In this document: positions 46,501 through 53,866 of the stretch, piece by piece
Position numbering within the stretch: position 1 is the first letter of the stretch
How the letters are laid out: each line of letters starts with the position of its first letter
From: an uncultured Lachnospiraceae bacterium
GTDB taxonomy: Bacteria; Bacillota; Clostridia; Lachnospirales; Lachnospiraceae
Direction of reading: 5' to 3'
Length of the DNA: 64,000 nt
Assembly: GCA_910584945.1 (NCBI GenBank)
Contig: CAJUDY010000007.1
Location: 1-64,000 of the forward strand
Notes under the pieces: model-generated
Told to the model about the DNA's origin: nothing
The model's database searches: none
The model's input: only the letters and a program-made list of their open reading frames with translations
Translations under genes and position numbers: made by a program

Positions 46501-47963
46501 TCCTGCTGGTCATAAAATTCCACCTGGCTCTTCAGCCCGCCCTGTCTGGACGCCTCGAAAAGCAGCGACTCCTCATATCCGGAAAGCTTTTTCTTCTCCT
46601 CTTTGACCTTTTCTCCCCGTTCTTCATATTGCTTTTTATTTTCTTTACGATGCGCCTTATTTTCCTCCAGGCAATGCCCGTAATAGCGATAGAGCGTCCC
46701 CCCAAGCCGCCTGCGCTCCGGCTCCAGATCTTCCTCTTTTTGATGGGAAACCAGAAGCTTCTGACGGATCTCCTCCAGCTCCTTTTGCTCTTTCTCCAGC
46801 GTTTCCTGCCATTTGGCACAGGCCAGCAGATGAAGGATCTGTTCGGTCCGCTCCTTTTTCCGTTCCAGAGCGTCCCTTTCTTCCCCGATGATATCCCGAT
46901 TGCTTGCGTGACTCCGAAGGGTTTTCTCCAACGTATGGATCTCACTGGAGAGCTTTTCATAGGAGATCCTGGCAATCTCTTCCTGAATTTTCAGAATTTT
47001 TTCTTCTATCCCCTGCTGTTCTTCCCCGGAAGCGGCGAAAAGCTGCTCCAGCGCTTCGATAAAGCGGGCCAGAAGGTGCATCTGCTCTTTCTCTTTTTCC
47101 TCTTCTTCCTGACAGGAAAGAGCCTGCCTTTCGATCTTCGCCGCCTCTTCCTCAAAGAGCCGGATCGTATCCCGCCTACGGATCTTGGACTGATTATCCT
47201 GGTACTGAGCCACATACTTTTCCATCAGGTTCTGGAATTCTTTCATCCGGTCCTTGTCCCGGTTCAACTTATTCTCCACCGCATCCAGAAACCACTTTTC
47301 CACCAGCCCCTTCTCATCCCTACAGTCCGCGAACAGATCTGACAGACCAGATTCCTTCAGATTCACTTTCTTGATGATGGACTCCCACTCCTTGTAGTGA
47401 ATCTGATACTCCATCAGCTTGTCAAAATACTGTCTGGACTGGGCGGCATTGTTCATATCATAATAATAGAATTTCAGAGAGCGGTCTTTTTTATAGGAGT
47501 CAAAGAGTTGTCTGCAGGCGGTATAATTTTTCAGAATCATCTCCTTCGCCCCCTTTTCCACCACCGGAAGGTGATGGATGTCCTGCTCGCAGGGTTCCCG
47601 GTACTCGCTGATGAAATTAATCATATCCAGCGCCTCTTCACTCTCATTTTCCCCGTCCTGATTCTTCCGGACCATCATCCCGGTCAGCACATACCCGGCT
47701 CCCTCGTCCAGCGCCCACTCCACCAGAATAAAGGTGGGTTTGCCGGTGGTAAAATAACTCTCAAAAGGGCGGTCCTTGGCATCCCGGTATCGTTTATGGA
47801 CAAAGGGCGCCGTCATCATCTGCACCAGCACCGACTTTCCGCCGCCGTTCCGAAGAGACATCAGGGTACTCTCTCCGTGAAAATGAAAGCACTCGTCGCT
47901 GATACGGATGGCGTTGTTGTTATAGTTCACATTGATCAGCCGGACGGCCTGAATCTTACTCAT
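43557..47963 (-). CDS. jetC: Wadjet JetC, SMC-like ATPase
   Basis: A 1468-residue SMC/MukB-like motor. The N-terminal ATPase half has Walker A NGGGKS at 39-44. About 900 residues of glutamate/lysine-rich coiled coil follow, with a hinge-like break near 690-780. The C-terminal half has the ABC signature NSGGEG near 1337 and Walker B VLLMDNPFAQ near 1373, where the usual catalytic glutamate is asparagine. In Wadjet, JetABC loads on DNA and extrudes loops, and JetD then cuts small circular DNA. It overlaps jetB by 8 bp. Subtype assignment (probably II) is not certain. Confidence 0.88.
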   Translation of the reverse strand: MSKIQAVRLINVNYNNNAIRISDECFHFHGESTLMSLRNGGGKSVLVQMMTAPFVHKRYRDAKDRPFESYFTTGKPTFILVEWALDEGAGYVLTGMMVRKNQDGENESEEALDMINFISEYREPCEQDIHHLPVVEKGAKEMILKNYTACRQLFDSYKKDRSLKFYYYDMNNAAQSRQYFDKLMEYQIHYKEWESIIKKVNLKESGLSDLFADCRDEKGLVEKWFLDAVENKLNRDKDRMKEFQNLMEKYVAQYQDNQSKIRRRDTIRLFEEEAAKIERQALSCQEEEEKEKEQMHLLARFIEALEQLFAASGEEQQGIEEKILKIQEEIARISYEKLSSEIHTLEKTLRSHASNRDIIGEERDALERKKERTEQILHLLACAKWQETLEKEQKELEEIRQKLLVSHQKEEDLEPERRRLGGTLYRYYGHCLEENKAHRKENKKQYEERGEKVKEEKKKLSGYEESLLFEASRQGGLKSQVEFYDQQEEWYNQAFGEQLLRNILGEYEPGTLEIRRKTLEKVTEECIRFRQRKRKQQESANEKKNSLERELLKLHDRQIQRKMEQEQEELVREKYEQELKDRRVVLRYLDLEEKKLFETGEILRASERKLRELESLIRNLGREEDELKKEHRQLTEGRTQELSEALEAELQALSIPVVYGMEWLKKNGLSEKQNQELVRSHPFLPYALLLSGKELQKLSRNAGEVYTSFPVPIVLREELTDVSPAEEGGVRTYPGVHFYMLFNENLLNEEKLRLLVKEKEQQIQKKQEAMARRQKEYEESYGRQELVRNQSVTKESYEKNEQTLAELFREQKELEDRAGVMQEDVRKLEEELKTLHQELQESERSLEGLRRKKEEFLRLCGAYEQYRQNRQELERCQRGIKRLEERKALSETSLESLHSQQITLAAEADRLEREAQTVQEKLLNYQMYEGEKETEAFGGEEIGVLEARYAAITGSLSRERRELEEQEKKARKRKEDAAGELEHLRLKYHLEPEAWMGTHYHRREERHQEEILEETHQEIKSVQGRWVEEEKKITALDQQKKDRYNRMKEVCQKEEPLPEQEIQDQDFDSRSKELDYQRRELEKSKNALIDRMQGYEENLAALSEYTEFALGDPVVWDVDFAGMNRKELRDYQGILLRDYRSAVREKQKAGERLTQLLNQVVRMEAFEEDFYKKPLEAMLELTDEAGQVLRQLSTTCQSYGNLMEKLEVDISLVEKEKEKIVELLEDYVREVHQNLDRIDANSTITIRERPVKMLKLTLPSWEENEGLYRLRLQDLLDEVTKKGLQILARNENVQEYFGTQLTTRNLYDAVIGIGKVQIRLFKIEEQREYPITWAQVAKNSGGEGFLSAFVILSSLLYYMRKDETDIFADRNEGKVLLMDNPFAQTNASHLLKPLMDMARKTNTQLICFTGLGGESIYNRFDNIYVLNLIAANLRSGMQYLRADHLRGKEPETMVVSQIEVVEQQELIF

Positions 47964-48672
47964 CCCTTTTTACCCCCAGTATTCGAAGAACTCTTCCGTA
48001 ATTGTTCTGGTTCAGAAGATTCCAGTCCATAAAATTATCCAGTTTCTTGGTGGTTTTAATCATCTCATCCTGCTCCACGTACTCCAAAAGCCCCTGTTTC
48101 TCCAGAAAAAGCAAAATATAATGAAGGAATCCCTCCTTCGTGGTCCGGGCTCTGGATCCCCGTTCGTCGGACTTTAACGCTTCATAGGCCTGAAGCATAT
48201 CGGAAAAAGCGATGCCCTGGCGCTCTTCCTCCTCCTCGCCCATATATTCGGCCCCTTCTTTTAACCGCCGGGAGATACAGTTCTGAAGTTCTCCCACACG
48301 GATATACTCCCTGGCTTTGCTGCTGCTCCCCTGTCCGTCGTAAAACTCCACCAGAAGGGTCAGGATCACAAACTGGGACAGATAGTAGTCCTTATCTGTG
48401 GCCCCAGACTTGCATAGCACGCTTTTTAACTGTCCTTTGGAATACCCCAGGAAATCATTCTCCTCCTTGGGGATCAGATAGATCACGTTCCCATAACGCT
48501 CAATATTGCTGCCCGCGATCTCCCCCTGGGATTTTACCAGATTCTGAACCTCCTCCTGCTCCGTGTACGCCCGGTAGAGAAGCGTTTCCTCCTCCTCTTT
48601 CAGCTCATGATGCTTTAGCAGATAGTAAAAGATCTCCTGGCTGCTTTTCACTGCCTCCCTCTCATATGCCAT
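47956..48672 (-). CDS. jetB: Wadjet JetB, KITE-like subunit
   Basis: A 238-residue, mostly helical acidic protein between jetA and jetC. It has two likely winged-helix regions (residues about 10-100 and 110-200), as expected for the MukE/KITE-like subunit that bridges kleisin and SMC. Segments such as ENDFLGYSKGQLKSVLCKSG and EGFLHYILLFLEKQGLL support this. It has no catalytic motif. The ATG follows GGGGG closely. Identification relies mainly on position and size within the jetDABC set. Confidence 0.8.
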   Translation of the reverse strand: MAYEREAVKSSQEIFYYLLKHHELKEEEETLLYRAYTEQEEVQNLVKSQGEIAGSNIERYGNVIYLIPKEENDFLGYSKGQLKSVLCKSGATDKDYYLSQFVILTLLVEFYDGQGSSSKAREYIRVGELQNCISRRLKEGAEYMGEEEEERQGIAFSDMLQAYEALKSDERGSRARTTKEGFLHYILLFLEKQGLLEYVEQDEMIKTTKKLDNFMDWNLLNQNNYGRVLRILGVKRDE

Positions 48673-48714
48673 GCTATACCCCCTGATTTAAGTTCTGCAT
48701 CTCTTACGATGCTG

Positions 48715-50316
48715 TTATTTTACAATCTGTATCAACACGTTGGAGCAGCGGATGCTCCGTCTCTGTCCTTCGGCGTCCAGAATCCCGGAGAACACCACCG
48801 GCTCTCCTCCTTCGATCCGGCTGACCAAAAGCTTTCTCACCGGCGCCTCTCCCTGTTCCGAGATCTTCAAAAGCGTATCGCTTAACTGGAATTCCTCCGG
48901 ATTGTCCTGAATGTACTCCCTCTGCTCCTTTTTCAGCACGTCGAGATCGATCTCCCGGTTACGAATCAGCTCCACCATAATTTCTTTAAAAATTTCCACT
49001 CCCGGGATCAGGCATTCCTTTTCTTCCTCGTCAAGCTGTGCGCCCAGCTCTTCCAGAGTGATGCTTCCTTTTTTCGCCGCATAAGTGATCAGGCAGGAAA
49101 GACTGTCCTCATACTTTTTAAGCTTCTTCCGACGCCGTTCTTCCTTCTCTCTTCGGAAGCGCTCCTCATCGAAATCCAGTTCCTCCTCGCTGTCCGCCTC
49201 CACCCGTCTTTTTAGAGGCCGCTGCAGCTGAAAGGCCTTGTTCAGGTTATAGACCTTCTCCGCGTCCTGATTAAAAAGAGGGCGCAGAAAAAAGTCCAGC
49301 CGCATAAGCGCATCCGGATTCTTCAGCACCTCATCGTATAATTCTGTCCGAAGGGGGAACCTCTGGATCAAAGACATCTGGGAGAGCTGCTCCAGTTCCC
49401 TGGTGTACAAGGCCTTCAGGTCAAAATGACTGCCCAGAATCTTCTGGTGCTCGTCGATGGTCCGGTTCAGGTACCCTTCAATTTCCCGAAGAAAGCTGAG
49501 CTTTTCCACCTCTTTGGGAAGCAGCTGCTGCACATTGATATTTTTCTCCTCCAGCTCCCTGGCCCGGCTCTTCACCATTTCCCGGTAGTCCTGGAACTTC
49601 TGTTTTGTGTCCTGAATGGTACTTAAATTCTCCAGAAGGATCGTCTCATAATCCCGCACCGAGTAGCTAAGAGCATTGCGGCGGATCTTCCCCATGGCAT
49701 CCTGAATCTTCTGGAGCTGCACTCTTAAGAGGTTGAAGACATTCTTGATCTCGTCCGCCGCCTTGTCGTAACTCTGCTTCTCCAGATGCATCTGAAAGAT
49801 CATCTCATGGACGGTCAGCTTCATATTATTTTCAATTTCCAGGGTAGAAAGCAGCAGATTATAACCGTCGTCCGTCAGGTAGTAGGACGTACGCCTGAAT
49901 TCCTGATCCACATAGACGATCCGGTTCGCCACATAACTGATGTGCAGATGCTCATAGACATTTTCCTCGAAGTCAAAGCCGTCAAAATACATAGCTTTCC
50001 CTTCGTTGGACAAAATGGTATTGACAATAAAGTCCCCCAGCTGCCTGCACTCTTCATAATTCAGCATTTTCTGAAAGTGCCGGCTTAAAACAGCGTCAAT
50101 ATAAGTGCCGATATCATCCATGGTGCAGTGTTCTTCCTTTAAAGACTGTTCCATGATGTAAAGCAGCACCGCAAAGATCATATTGATCTGTTCGTCGGTT
50201 TTTAGAAACCCGTATTGTTTCCAGGTGGTCTTCTGGATGCTGTTCTGCATCAGCACCGCATACAGGCCCACGCTTTTCATTCTTCTTGGGAAATGTTTCA
50301 GAAAATCATACTGCAT
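48715..50316 (-). CDS. jetA: Wadjet JetA, kleisin-like subunit
   Basis: A 533-residue, largely helical protein. The N-terminal region (MQYDFLKHFPRRMKSVGLYA) and repeated winged-helix-like blocks, including TSYYLTDDGYNLLLSTLEIE, fit the MukF-like kleisin JetA. A middle coiled coil (residues about 180-300) and a highly basic segment REKEERRRKKLKKYE near 395 are visible. I use the ATG at 50316, preceded by AGGTGG; a GTG at 50325 is an alternative. It lies 16 bp after jetD and 42 bp before jetB. Confidence 0.82.
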   Translation of the reverse strand: MQYDFLKHFPRRMKSVGLYAVLMQNSIQKTTWKQYGFLKTDEQINMIFAVLLYIMEQSLKEEHCTMDDIGTYIDAVLSRHFQKMLNYEECRQLGDFIVNTILSNEGKAMYFDGFDFEENVYEHLHISYVANRIVYVDQEFRRTSYYLTDDGYNLLLSTLEIENNMKLTVHEMIFQMHLEKQSYDKAADEIKNVFNLLRVQLQKIQDAMGKIRRNALSYSVRDYETILLENLSTIQDTKQKFQDYREMVKSRARELEEKNINVQQLLPKEVEKLSFLREIEGYLNRTIDEHQKILGSHFDLKALYTRELEQLSQMSLIQRFPLRTELYDEVLKNPDALMRLDFFLRPLFNQDAEKVYNLNKAFQLQRPLKRRVEADSEEELDFDEERFRREKEERRRKKLKKYEDSLSCLITYAAKKGSITLEELGAQLDEEEKECLIPGVEIFKEIMVELIRNREIDLDVLKKEQREYIQDNPEEFQLSDTLLKISEQGEAPVRKLLVSRIEGGEPVVFSGILDAEGQRRSIRCSNVLIQIVK

Positions 50317-50332
50317 CCATCCCACCTGTCCT

Positions 50333-51310
50333 TTAAAAATCCGTAATATTCAGTATCTCTTGGGGAATATACTTCCCGCTCTCCAAAATCCTCTTCATCT
50401 TCTCCACTGCCGGTTCCGAAAAATGAGTAAAAAACGAAGGACCAATCCTCCGGTTCTGCAGTTCTTTCGTATCCGGCAGTTCCCGATTCTCCGCCTTCTC
50501 CAGCATGGCCTCATAGGCCGGAACAAAGGGAATCAGCCTGCGCGTCTCTTTGCAGAGTTCAGACAGATTCTCCCAGATTCCAATCCCTTCATAGTCCAGA
50601 TCTCCAAAATAGTAGAAGGTATTCTTCTCATGGGTCATATAAGGTTCCGCCAGGAGTTCAAAATCCAGAAAGGACCGGAAAATCCCCTTTCCCGCGCCAT
50701 AGATCAGCGTCCCCACCGAAACACCAAGAATCTTCGTTCCTCCGTCCAGCAGGTGCTTTCGCATACTGTAGAAGGGATCTTTGTTTTCCAGAATCAGCAG
50801 GGTCTGAGGCGTCTCCCTCGTATGAGCATAACAGGCCAGAGGCTCTGATGTCCGGTAAAGATTCAGCGCCTCTGGCTCGATCTGACAATGTTTTAATATC
50901 TTTTTTCCCTGCTCTCTTAATAAGAACTTCTCCCTGCCCCAGATCTCAAAACTCCGCTCGTTCACCGATTCCGGAAAACAAAGCTTCTCCTTTTGATCCC
51001 GCAAATACGTATTCAAGAGCAGCACCCAGGGCCGCTCCTGCCGGTAGACCTCCGGATGCGCCAGGTAATAATCAATGGAAATGGCAGGAACCATGGTGTA
51101 TTTCAGTTCTTCCAGAAGGGGCGTATCGTCTTCCTTTTCTTCCAAAAGCCAATACTCCTGGTAAAGCGCCGGCTTCTTGCCGTTCTTTCCGGACGCTTTT
51201 AAAGGTTTGACCCTGCCCGTTTTAAGAAGCTCCATAACAAAGGCATACTGCTGCCGGTAGTCAAGCTGCGCTTTCTTCCAAAGCAGCGCCTCCAAGGTAA
51301 TCCGTTTCAT
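50333..51310 (-). CDS. jetD: Wadjet JetD, Toprim nuclease
   Basis: A 325-residue nuclease subunit that cuts DNA held by JetABC. The C-terminal Toprim fold has the acidic pair expected for metal binding: the glutamate of LLILENKDPF near residue 174 and the aspartates of YFGDLDYEGIG near 236. The N-terminal half is helical and carries the JetD-type arm region. It is first in the operon. No ribosome site precedes the ATG, and a promoter ends 6 bp before it, so the mRNA may be leaderless. Confidence 0.88.
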   Translation of the reverse strand: MKRITLEALLWKKAQLDYRQQYAFVMELLKTGRVKPLKASGKNGKKPALYQEYWLLEEKEDDTPLLEELKYTMVPAISIDYYLAHPEVYRQERPWVLLLNTYLRDQKEKLCFPESVNERSFEIWGREKFLLREQGKKILKHCQIEPEALNLYRTSEPLACYAHTRETPQTLLILENKDPFYSMRKHLLDGGTKILGVSVGTLIYGAGKGIFRSFLDFELLAEPYMTHEKNTFYYFGDLDYEGIGIWENLSELCKETRRLIPFVPAYEAMLEKAENRELPDTKELQNRRIGPSFFTHFSEPAVEKMKRILESGKYIPQEILNITDF

Positions 51311-51316
51311 ACTGCC

Positions 51317-51345
51317 ATCTTATCATGAGACACAGCACTTTACAA
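51317..51345 (-). promoter_or_regulatory. Probable promoter of the Wadjet operon
   Basis: TTGTAA (51340-51345) and TAAGAT (51317-51322) on the minus strand are 17 bp apart. The jetD ATG begins 6 bp after the -10, so transcription would start at or next to the start codon. Confidence 0.5.
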
Positions 51346-51376
51346 CTGATTTCATAAAAATTCGGAAAAAATATCC

Positions 51377-52150
51377 TTACCCGCAGGTATGCTCGCCACA
51401 GCCGTGATTTCCGCATTCGCCGCCGTGGTGCTCCCCGTGATGATTGCACTTCACATCCGGATTGTAGGCAAGCTCATCTCTAAGCAGCGCTTCCACCGCC
51501 GCATCCGCGTCGCCGGATACCCCTCCGTAGAGTTTGATCCCCGCGGAAGCCAGCGCATTCTGGGCTCCGCCGCCGATGCCGCCGCAGATCAGGACCTCCA
51601 CCTGGTACTGCTTAAGGAAGCCGGCCAGTGCTCCGTGTCCGCTGCCGTTCGTATCCACCACCTCAGAAGAGATGACCTTATTGTCCTGCACCTCGTAGAT
51701 TTTGAACTGCTCCGTGTGTCCAAAATGCTGAAAAACCTGTCCGTTTTCGTAGGTAACTCCAATTTTCATCGCTTTTAACTCTCCTTTTTTCTCCTGATTC
51801 TCTGCAATCTTTTCCGCGTTCTCCACACAATGCGCTCTGCAGCAGCTCTGACGTTCCTTGCACAGCAGATAGTTGCCGCCGGTTATCTGAAGTTCCCTCC
51901 CCTCCACCAGACAGGCGGCCAGCTTCTCCCGGGCGCTGCTGTAGATCGCCTGTATGGTGGTGCGGGCCACATGCATCTGGACCGCACACTGCTCCTGGGT
52001 CAGATGCTCCAGATCCATCAGCCGGATGCACTCGAATTCATCCAGAGTCATGGCAACCCCATCCTTTTGTAATCCGGTGCCGCCCCTGGGGCCAAAATGC
52101 ACACAGGCGGGCTCTTTGCAGATACGTCTTCTTTTGCATGGTCTCGGCAT
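51377..52150 (-). CDS. DUF134 - NifX/NifB-like fusion with metal-binding tail
   Basis: A 257-residue fusion. Residues 1-95 are DUF134, a small DNA-binding domain (CIRLMDLEHLTQEQCAVQM and ARTTIQAIYSSAREKLA). Residues about 128-230 are a NifX/dinitrogenase cofactor-binding domain (VFQHFGHTEQFKIYEV, VEVLICGGIGGGAQNALASA). The last 25 residues are rich in His and Cys (HHGEHHGGECGNHGCGEHTC). Several cysteines also occur near residues 103-110. The combination suggests a metal- or cluster-responsive regulator. The ATG follows GGAGG. No nif genes are nearby. The pairing of the domains is seen; the role is inferred. Confidence 0.88.
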   Translation of the reverse strand: MPRPCKRRRICKEPACVHFGPRGGTGLQKDGVAMTLDEFECIRLMDLEHLTQEQCAVQMHVARTTIQAIYSSAREKLAACLVEGRELQITGGNYLLCKERQSCCRAHCVENAEKIAENQEKKGELKAMKIGVTYENGQVFQHFGHTEQFKIYEVQDNKVISSEVVDTNGSGHGALAGFLKQYQVEVLICGGIGGGAQNALASAGIKLYGGVSGDADAAVEALLRDELAYNPDVKCNHHGEHHGGECGNHGCGEHTCG

Positions 52151-52214
52151 CTGATTTCCTCCGATTGCTTTGTAATTCTATTATAACAAGTTATCGACAT
52201 ATGTCAATAACTTT

Positions 52215-53126
52215 TCAGAGAGGTTTTAACGCCTTTGCAATCTTCTCGTACATCGGAAGCTCCACCCCATACTTCTTCGCCATCCGCACCACTTCAAAGA
52301 TCAGGCCGTCCATCTCTGACTCCTTTCCTTTCTTCACGTCCCTCTGCATGGAAGTGGACGCTTCCGGCGTCAGGCTGTCCAGAATATCCAGATTCGTCTT
52401 CACAATATCCCCTTCAAAATGGATGCCCATGGCGTCTGCCAGCCGATCAACCTCCCCTATCAGTGCCGCGAAGGTATCCCGGATCTCTCCTGGCTTCTGC
52501 ATATCTCCCGCCATGGCGTCATAATACTGTCCGCAGGCCGCCGCCGGGGAGACATAGGAGAACTTCTGCAGCGCGTCCCTTTGAATCTGATCCGACAAAA
52601 GAGCGGTAATCCCGCTGTCTTCCAGATCCTTTTTCACCTCTGCAAGAACCTCCCGGTACTCGGACGGCTCCCTCACGCCATACACCACCCGGAAAATATC
52701 TCCGTTCTGCCACAGACAGCCCGGCTCCCGGATCTCCGCCGCGATGTAGATACACCCGTCCGTCACCAGAAGCTCTGGCAGGCGTGTCTGAAGCTTTCCA
52801 CCGGTCCCGTAGAGATTCAAAAGAGGGATCACCACGGTCTCTGCCTTCGCCGCTCTTCGGATAAACGGCACCGTCTCTTCCAGGGAATACCCCTTGACGC
52901 AGACAAAGATCACATCCGGATGACCTTCATAATGTTCCATGTCCGACACTTTCACCGGGCTGACCGTATAGTTTCCTTTTTTCGTCGTCTCCATTCGAAG
53001 TCCCCCTGCCTGCATGGCCTTTAGATGCGCCCCTCTCGCAATCATGGTCACATCTTTTCCCGCCTCCGTCATATAGGCTCCGATACAGCCTCCGGTCCCT
53101 CCGGCGCCAATGATCAAATACTCCAT
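52215..53126 (-). CDS. Ketopantoate reductase family (PanE/ApbA) protein
   Basis: A 303-residue NAD(P)H-dependent reductase. The N-terminal nucleotide-binding motif is IIGAGGTGGCIG, and the C-terminal domain has the PanE pattern SMQRDVKKGKESEMDGL with the substrate-site residues near 245-265. Authentic PanE reduces ketopantoate to pantoate for coenzyme A, but many paralogues act on other 2-oxo acids, and no panB, panC or panD is adjacent. It is probably monocistronic from a TTGACG/TAAAAT promoter with a LexA-like palindrome just upstream. Confidence 0.88.
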   Translation of the reverse strand: MEYLIIGAGGTGGCIGAYMTEAGKDVTMIARGAHLKAMQAGGLRMETTKKGNYTVSPVKVSDMEHYEGHPDVIFVCVKGYSLEETVPFIRRAAKAETVVIPLLNLYGTGGKLQTRLPELLVTDGCIYIAAEIREPGCLWQNGDIFRVVYGVREPSEYREVLAEVKKDLEDSGITALLSDQIQRDALQKFSYVSPAAACGQYYDAMAGDMQKPGEIRDTFAALIGEVDRLADAMGIHFEGDIVKTNLDILDSLTPEASTSMQRDVKKGKESEMDGLIFEVVRMAKKYGVELPMYEKIAKALKPL

Positions 53127-53182
53127 CTTCTGTTCCTCGCTTCTTTACTTATGATATATCCGCCTTTTCAGCCATTGTCTAT

Positions 53183-53211
53183 ATTTTATCAGCTGTGAAC
53201 AGAATCGTCAA
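53183..53211 (-). promoter_or_regulatory. Promoter of the PanE-like gene
   Basis: TTGACG (53206-53211) and TAAAAT (53183-53188) on the minus strand have a 17-bp spacer, 56 bp before the ATG at 53126. Confidence 0.65.
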
Positions 53212-53216
53212 TCAAA

Positions 53217-53232
53217 GAGAACGAATGTTCTC
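53217..53232. promoter_or_regulatory. LexA/DinR-box-like palindrome
   Basis: GAGAACGAATGTTCTC is a perfect 6-bp-arm palindrome around GAAT. Its core GAAC-GAAT-GTTC fits the Gram-positive LexA consensus GAAC-RNRY-GTTC exactly. It sits 5 bp upstream of the -35 of the PanE-like gene and 133 bp before the XRE gene. Confidence 0.5.
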
Positions 53233-53365
53233 CTGTATTTTCAGGCGGAATAAAAAAGTCGCTGTTGCCTCATTTTTACAACCAATCGGGTCCTTTTTTA
53301 CCTATAGAATCAATAAAAACTACAAAAGATAACTCTGATATTTCTGACATGAAAAGGATGATCCC

Positions 53366-53647
53366 ATGCCAAAGCATCGCAGAGATACGGGTGAGAAGAA
53401 TTTCGTGGCCCCGCAGCTGATCAGACTCCGTGCCTACAGAGGACTTTCCCAGCGGGATCTTGCTCACGAACTGCAGTTGATCGGCTATGATATCGATAAA
53501 AATGTCATCACCCGTATTGAGACTTACCAAAGATACGTCACTGATCTGGAATTAAAGGCGTTTTCCGAAATTTTTCATGTGTCTTACTCTTATCTGATTG
53601 ACGGCACGAAGACCGAAGAGGATGAACGCCTGCATCCGACTCTTTAA
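53366..53647 (+). CDS. Small XRE-type helix-turn-helix protein
   Basis: A 93-residue DNA-binding protein. The Cro/CI helix-turn-helix covers residues about 15-75: PQLIRLRAYRGLSQRDLAHE, then VITRIETYQRYVTDLELKA and FHVSYSYLIDG. It is preceded by AAAGGAT at a suitable distance and is alone on the plus strand. It is too short for a sensor domain. It could regulate a neighbour or be a leftover of a mobile element; no partner toxin gene is visible. Confidence 0.85.
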   Translation: MPKHRRDTGEKNFVAPQLIRLRAYRGLSQRDLAHELQLIGYDIDKNVITRIETYQRYVTDLELKAFSEIFHVSYSYLIDGTKTEEDERLHPTL

Positions 53648-53696
53648 CACTGCAAAACATTTTTTTCCAAAAATTTTCTAAAAATGTGAAAAACTA

Positions 53697-53725
53697 TTGA
53701 CAGAAAGCAGAAAATATTCTATGAC
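53697..53725 (+). promoter_or_regulatory. Orphan plus-strand promoter
   Basis: A consensus TTGACA (53697-53702) and TATGAC (53720-53725) are 17 bp apart. No plus-strand gene follows before the SPOCS/LysM gene on the other strand. A small hairpin (about 53748-53769) and the 53812-53835 stem lie downstream. Confidence 0.35.
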
Positions 53726-53811
53726 AATTCTGTAACATTTATAAATTTCCTCGGCACATCGCCGGAAGATTCCTGAAACAAAAAATACGATGGAGTGATA
53801 CCAGAAAAACT

Positions 53812-53835
53812 TCCCGGCCAGATCTCTGACCGGGA
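53812..53835 (-). terminator. Terminator of the SPOCS/LysM gene
   Basis: TCCCGGCCAG and CTGACCGGGA pair at 9 of 10 positions around a 4-nt loop. On the minus strand the stem is followed by GTTTTTC. Confidence 0.75.
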
Positions 53836-53866
53836 GGCTTCCACCTTACACACTTTATACCTTTTC

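Noticed and set aside
43557..47963. RecN/SbcC-type repair ATPase instead of JetC
   Set aside because: Size (1468 aa), position directly after jetB-like and jetA-like genes and the presence of a JetD-type Toprim protein fit Wadjet better; SbcD is absent.
53366..53647. Antitoxin of a toxin-antitoxin pair
   Set aside because: No small partner gene lies within several hundred bases on the same strand.
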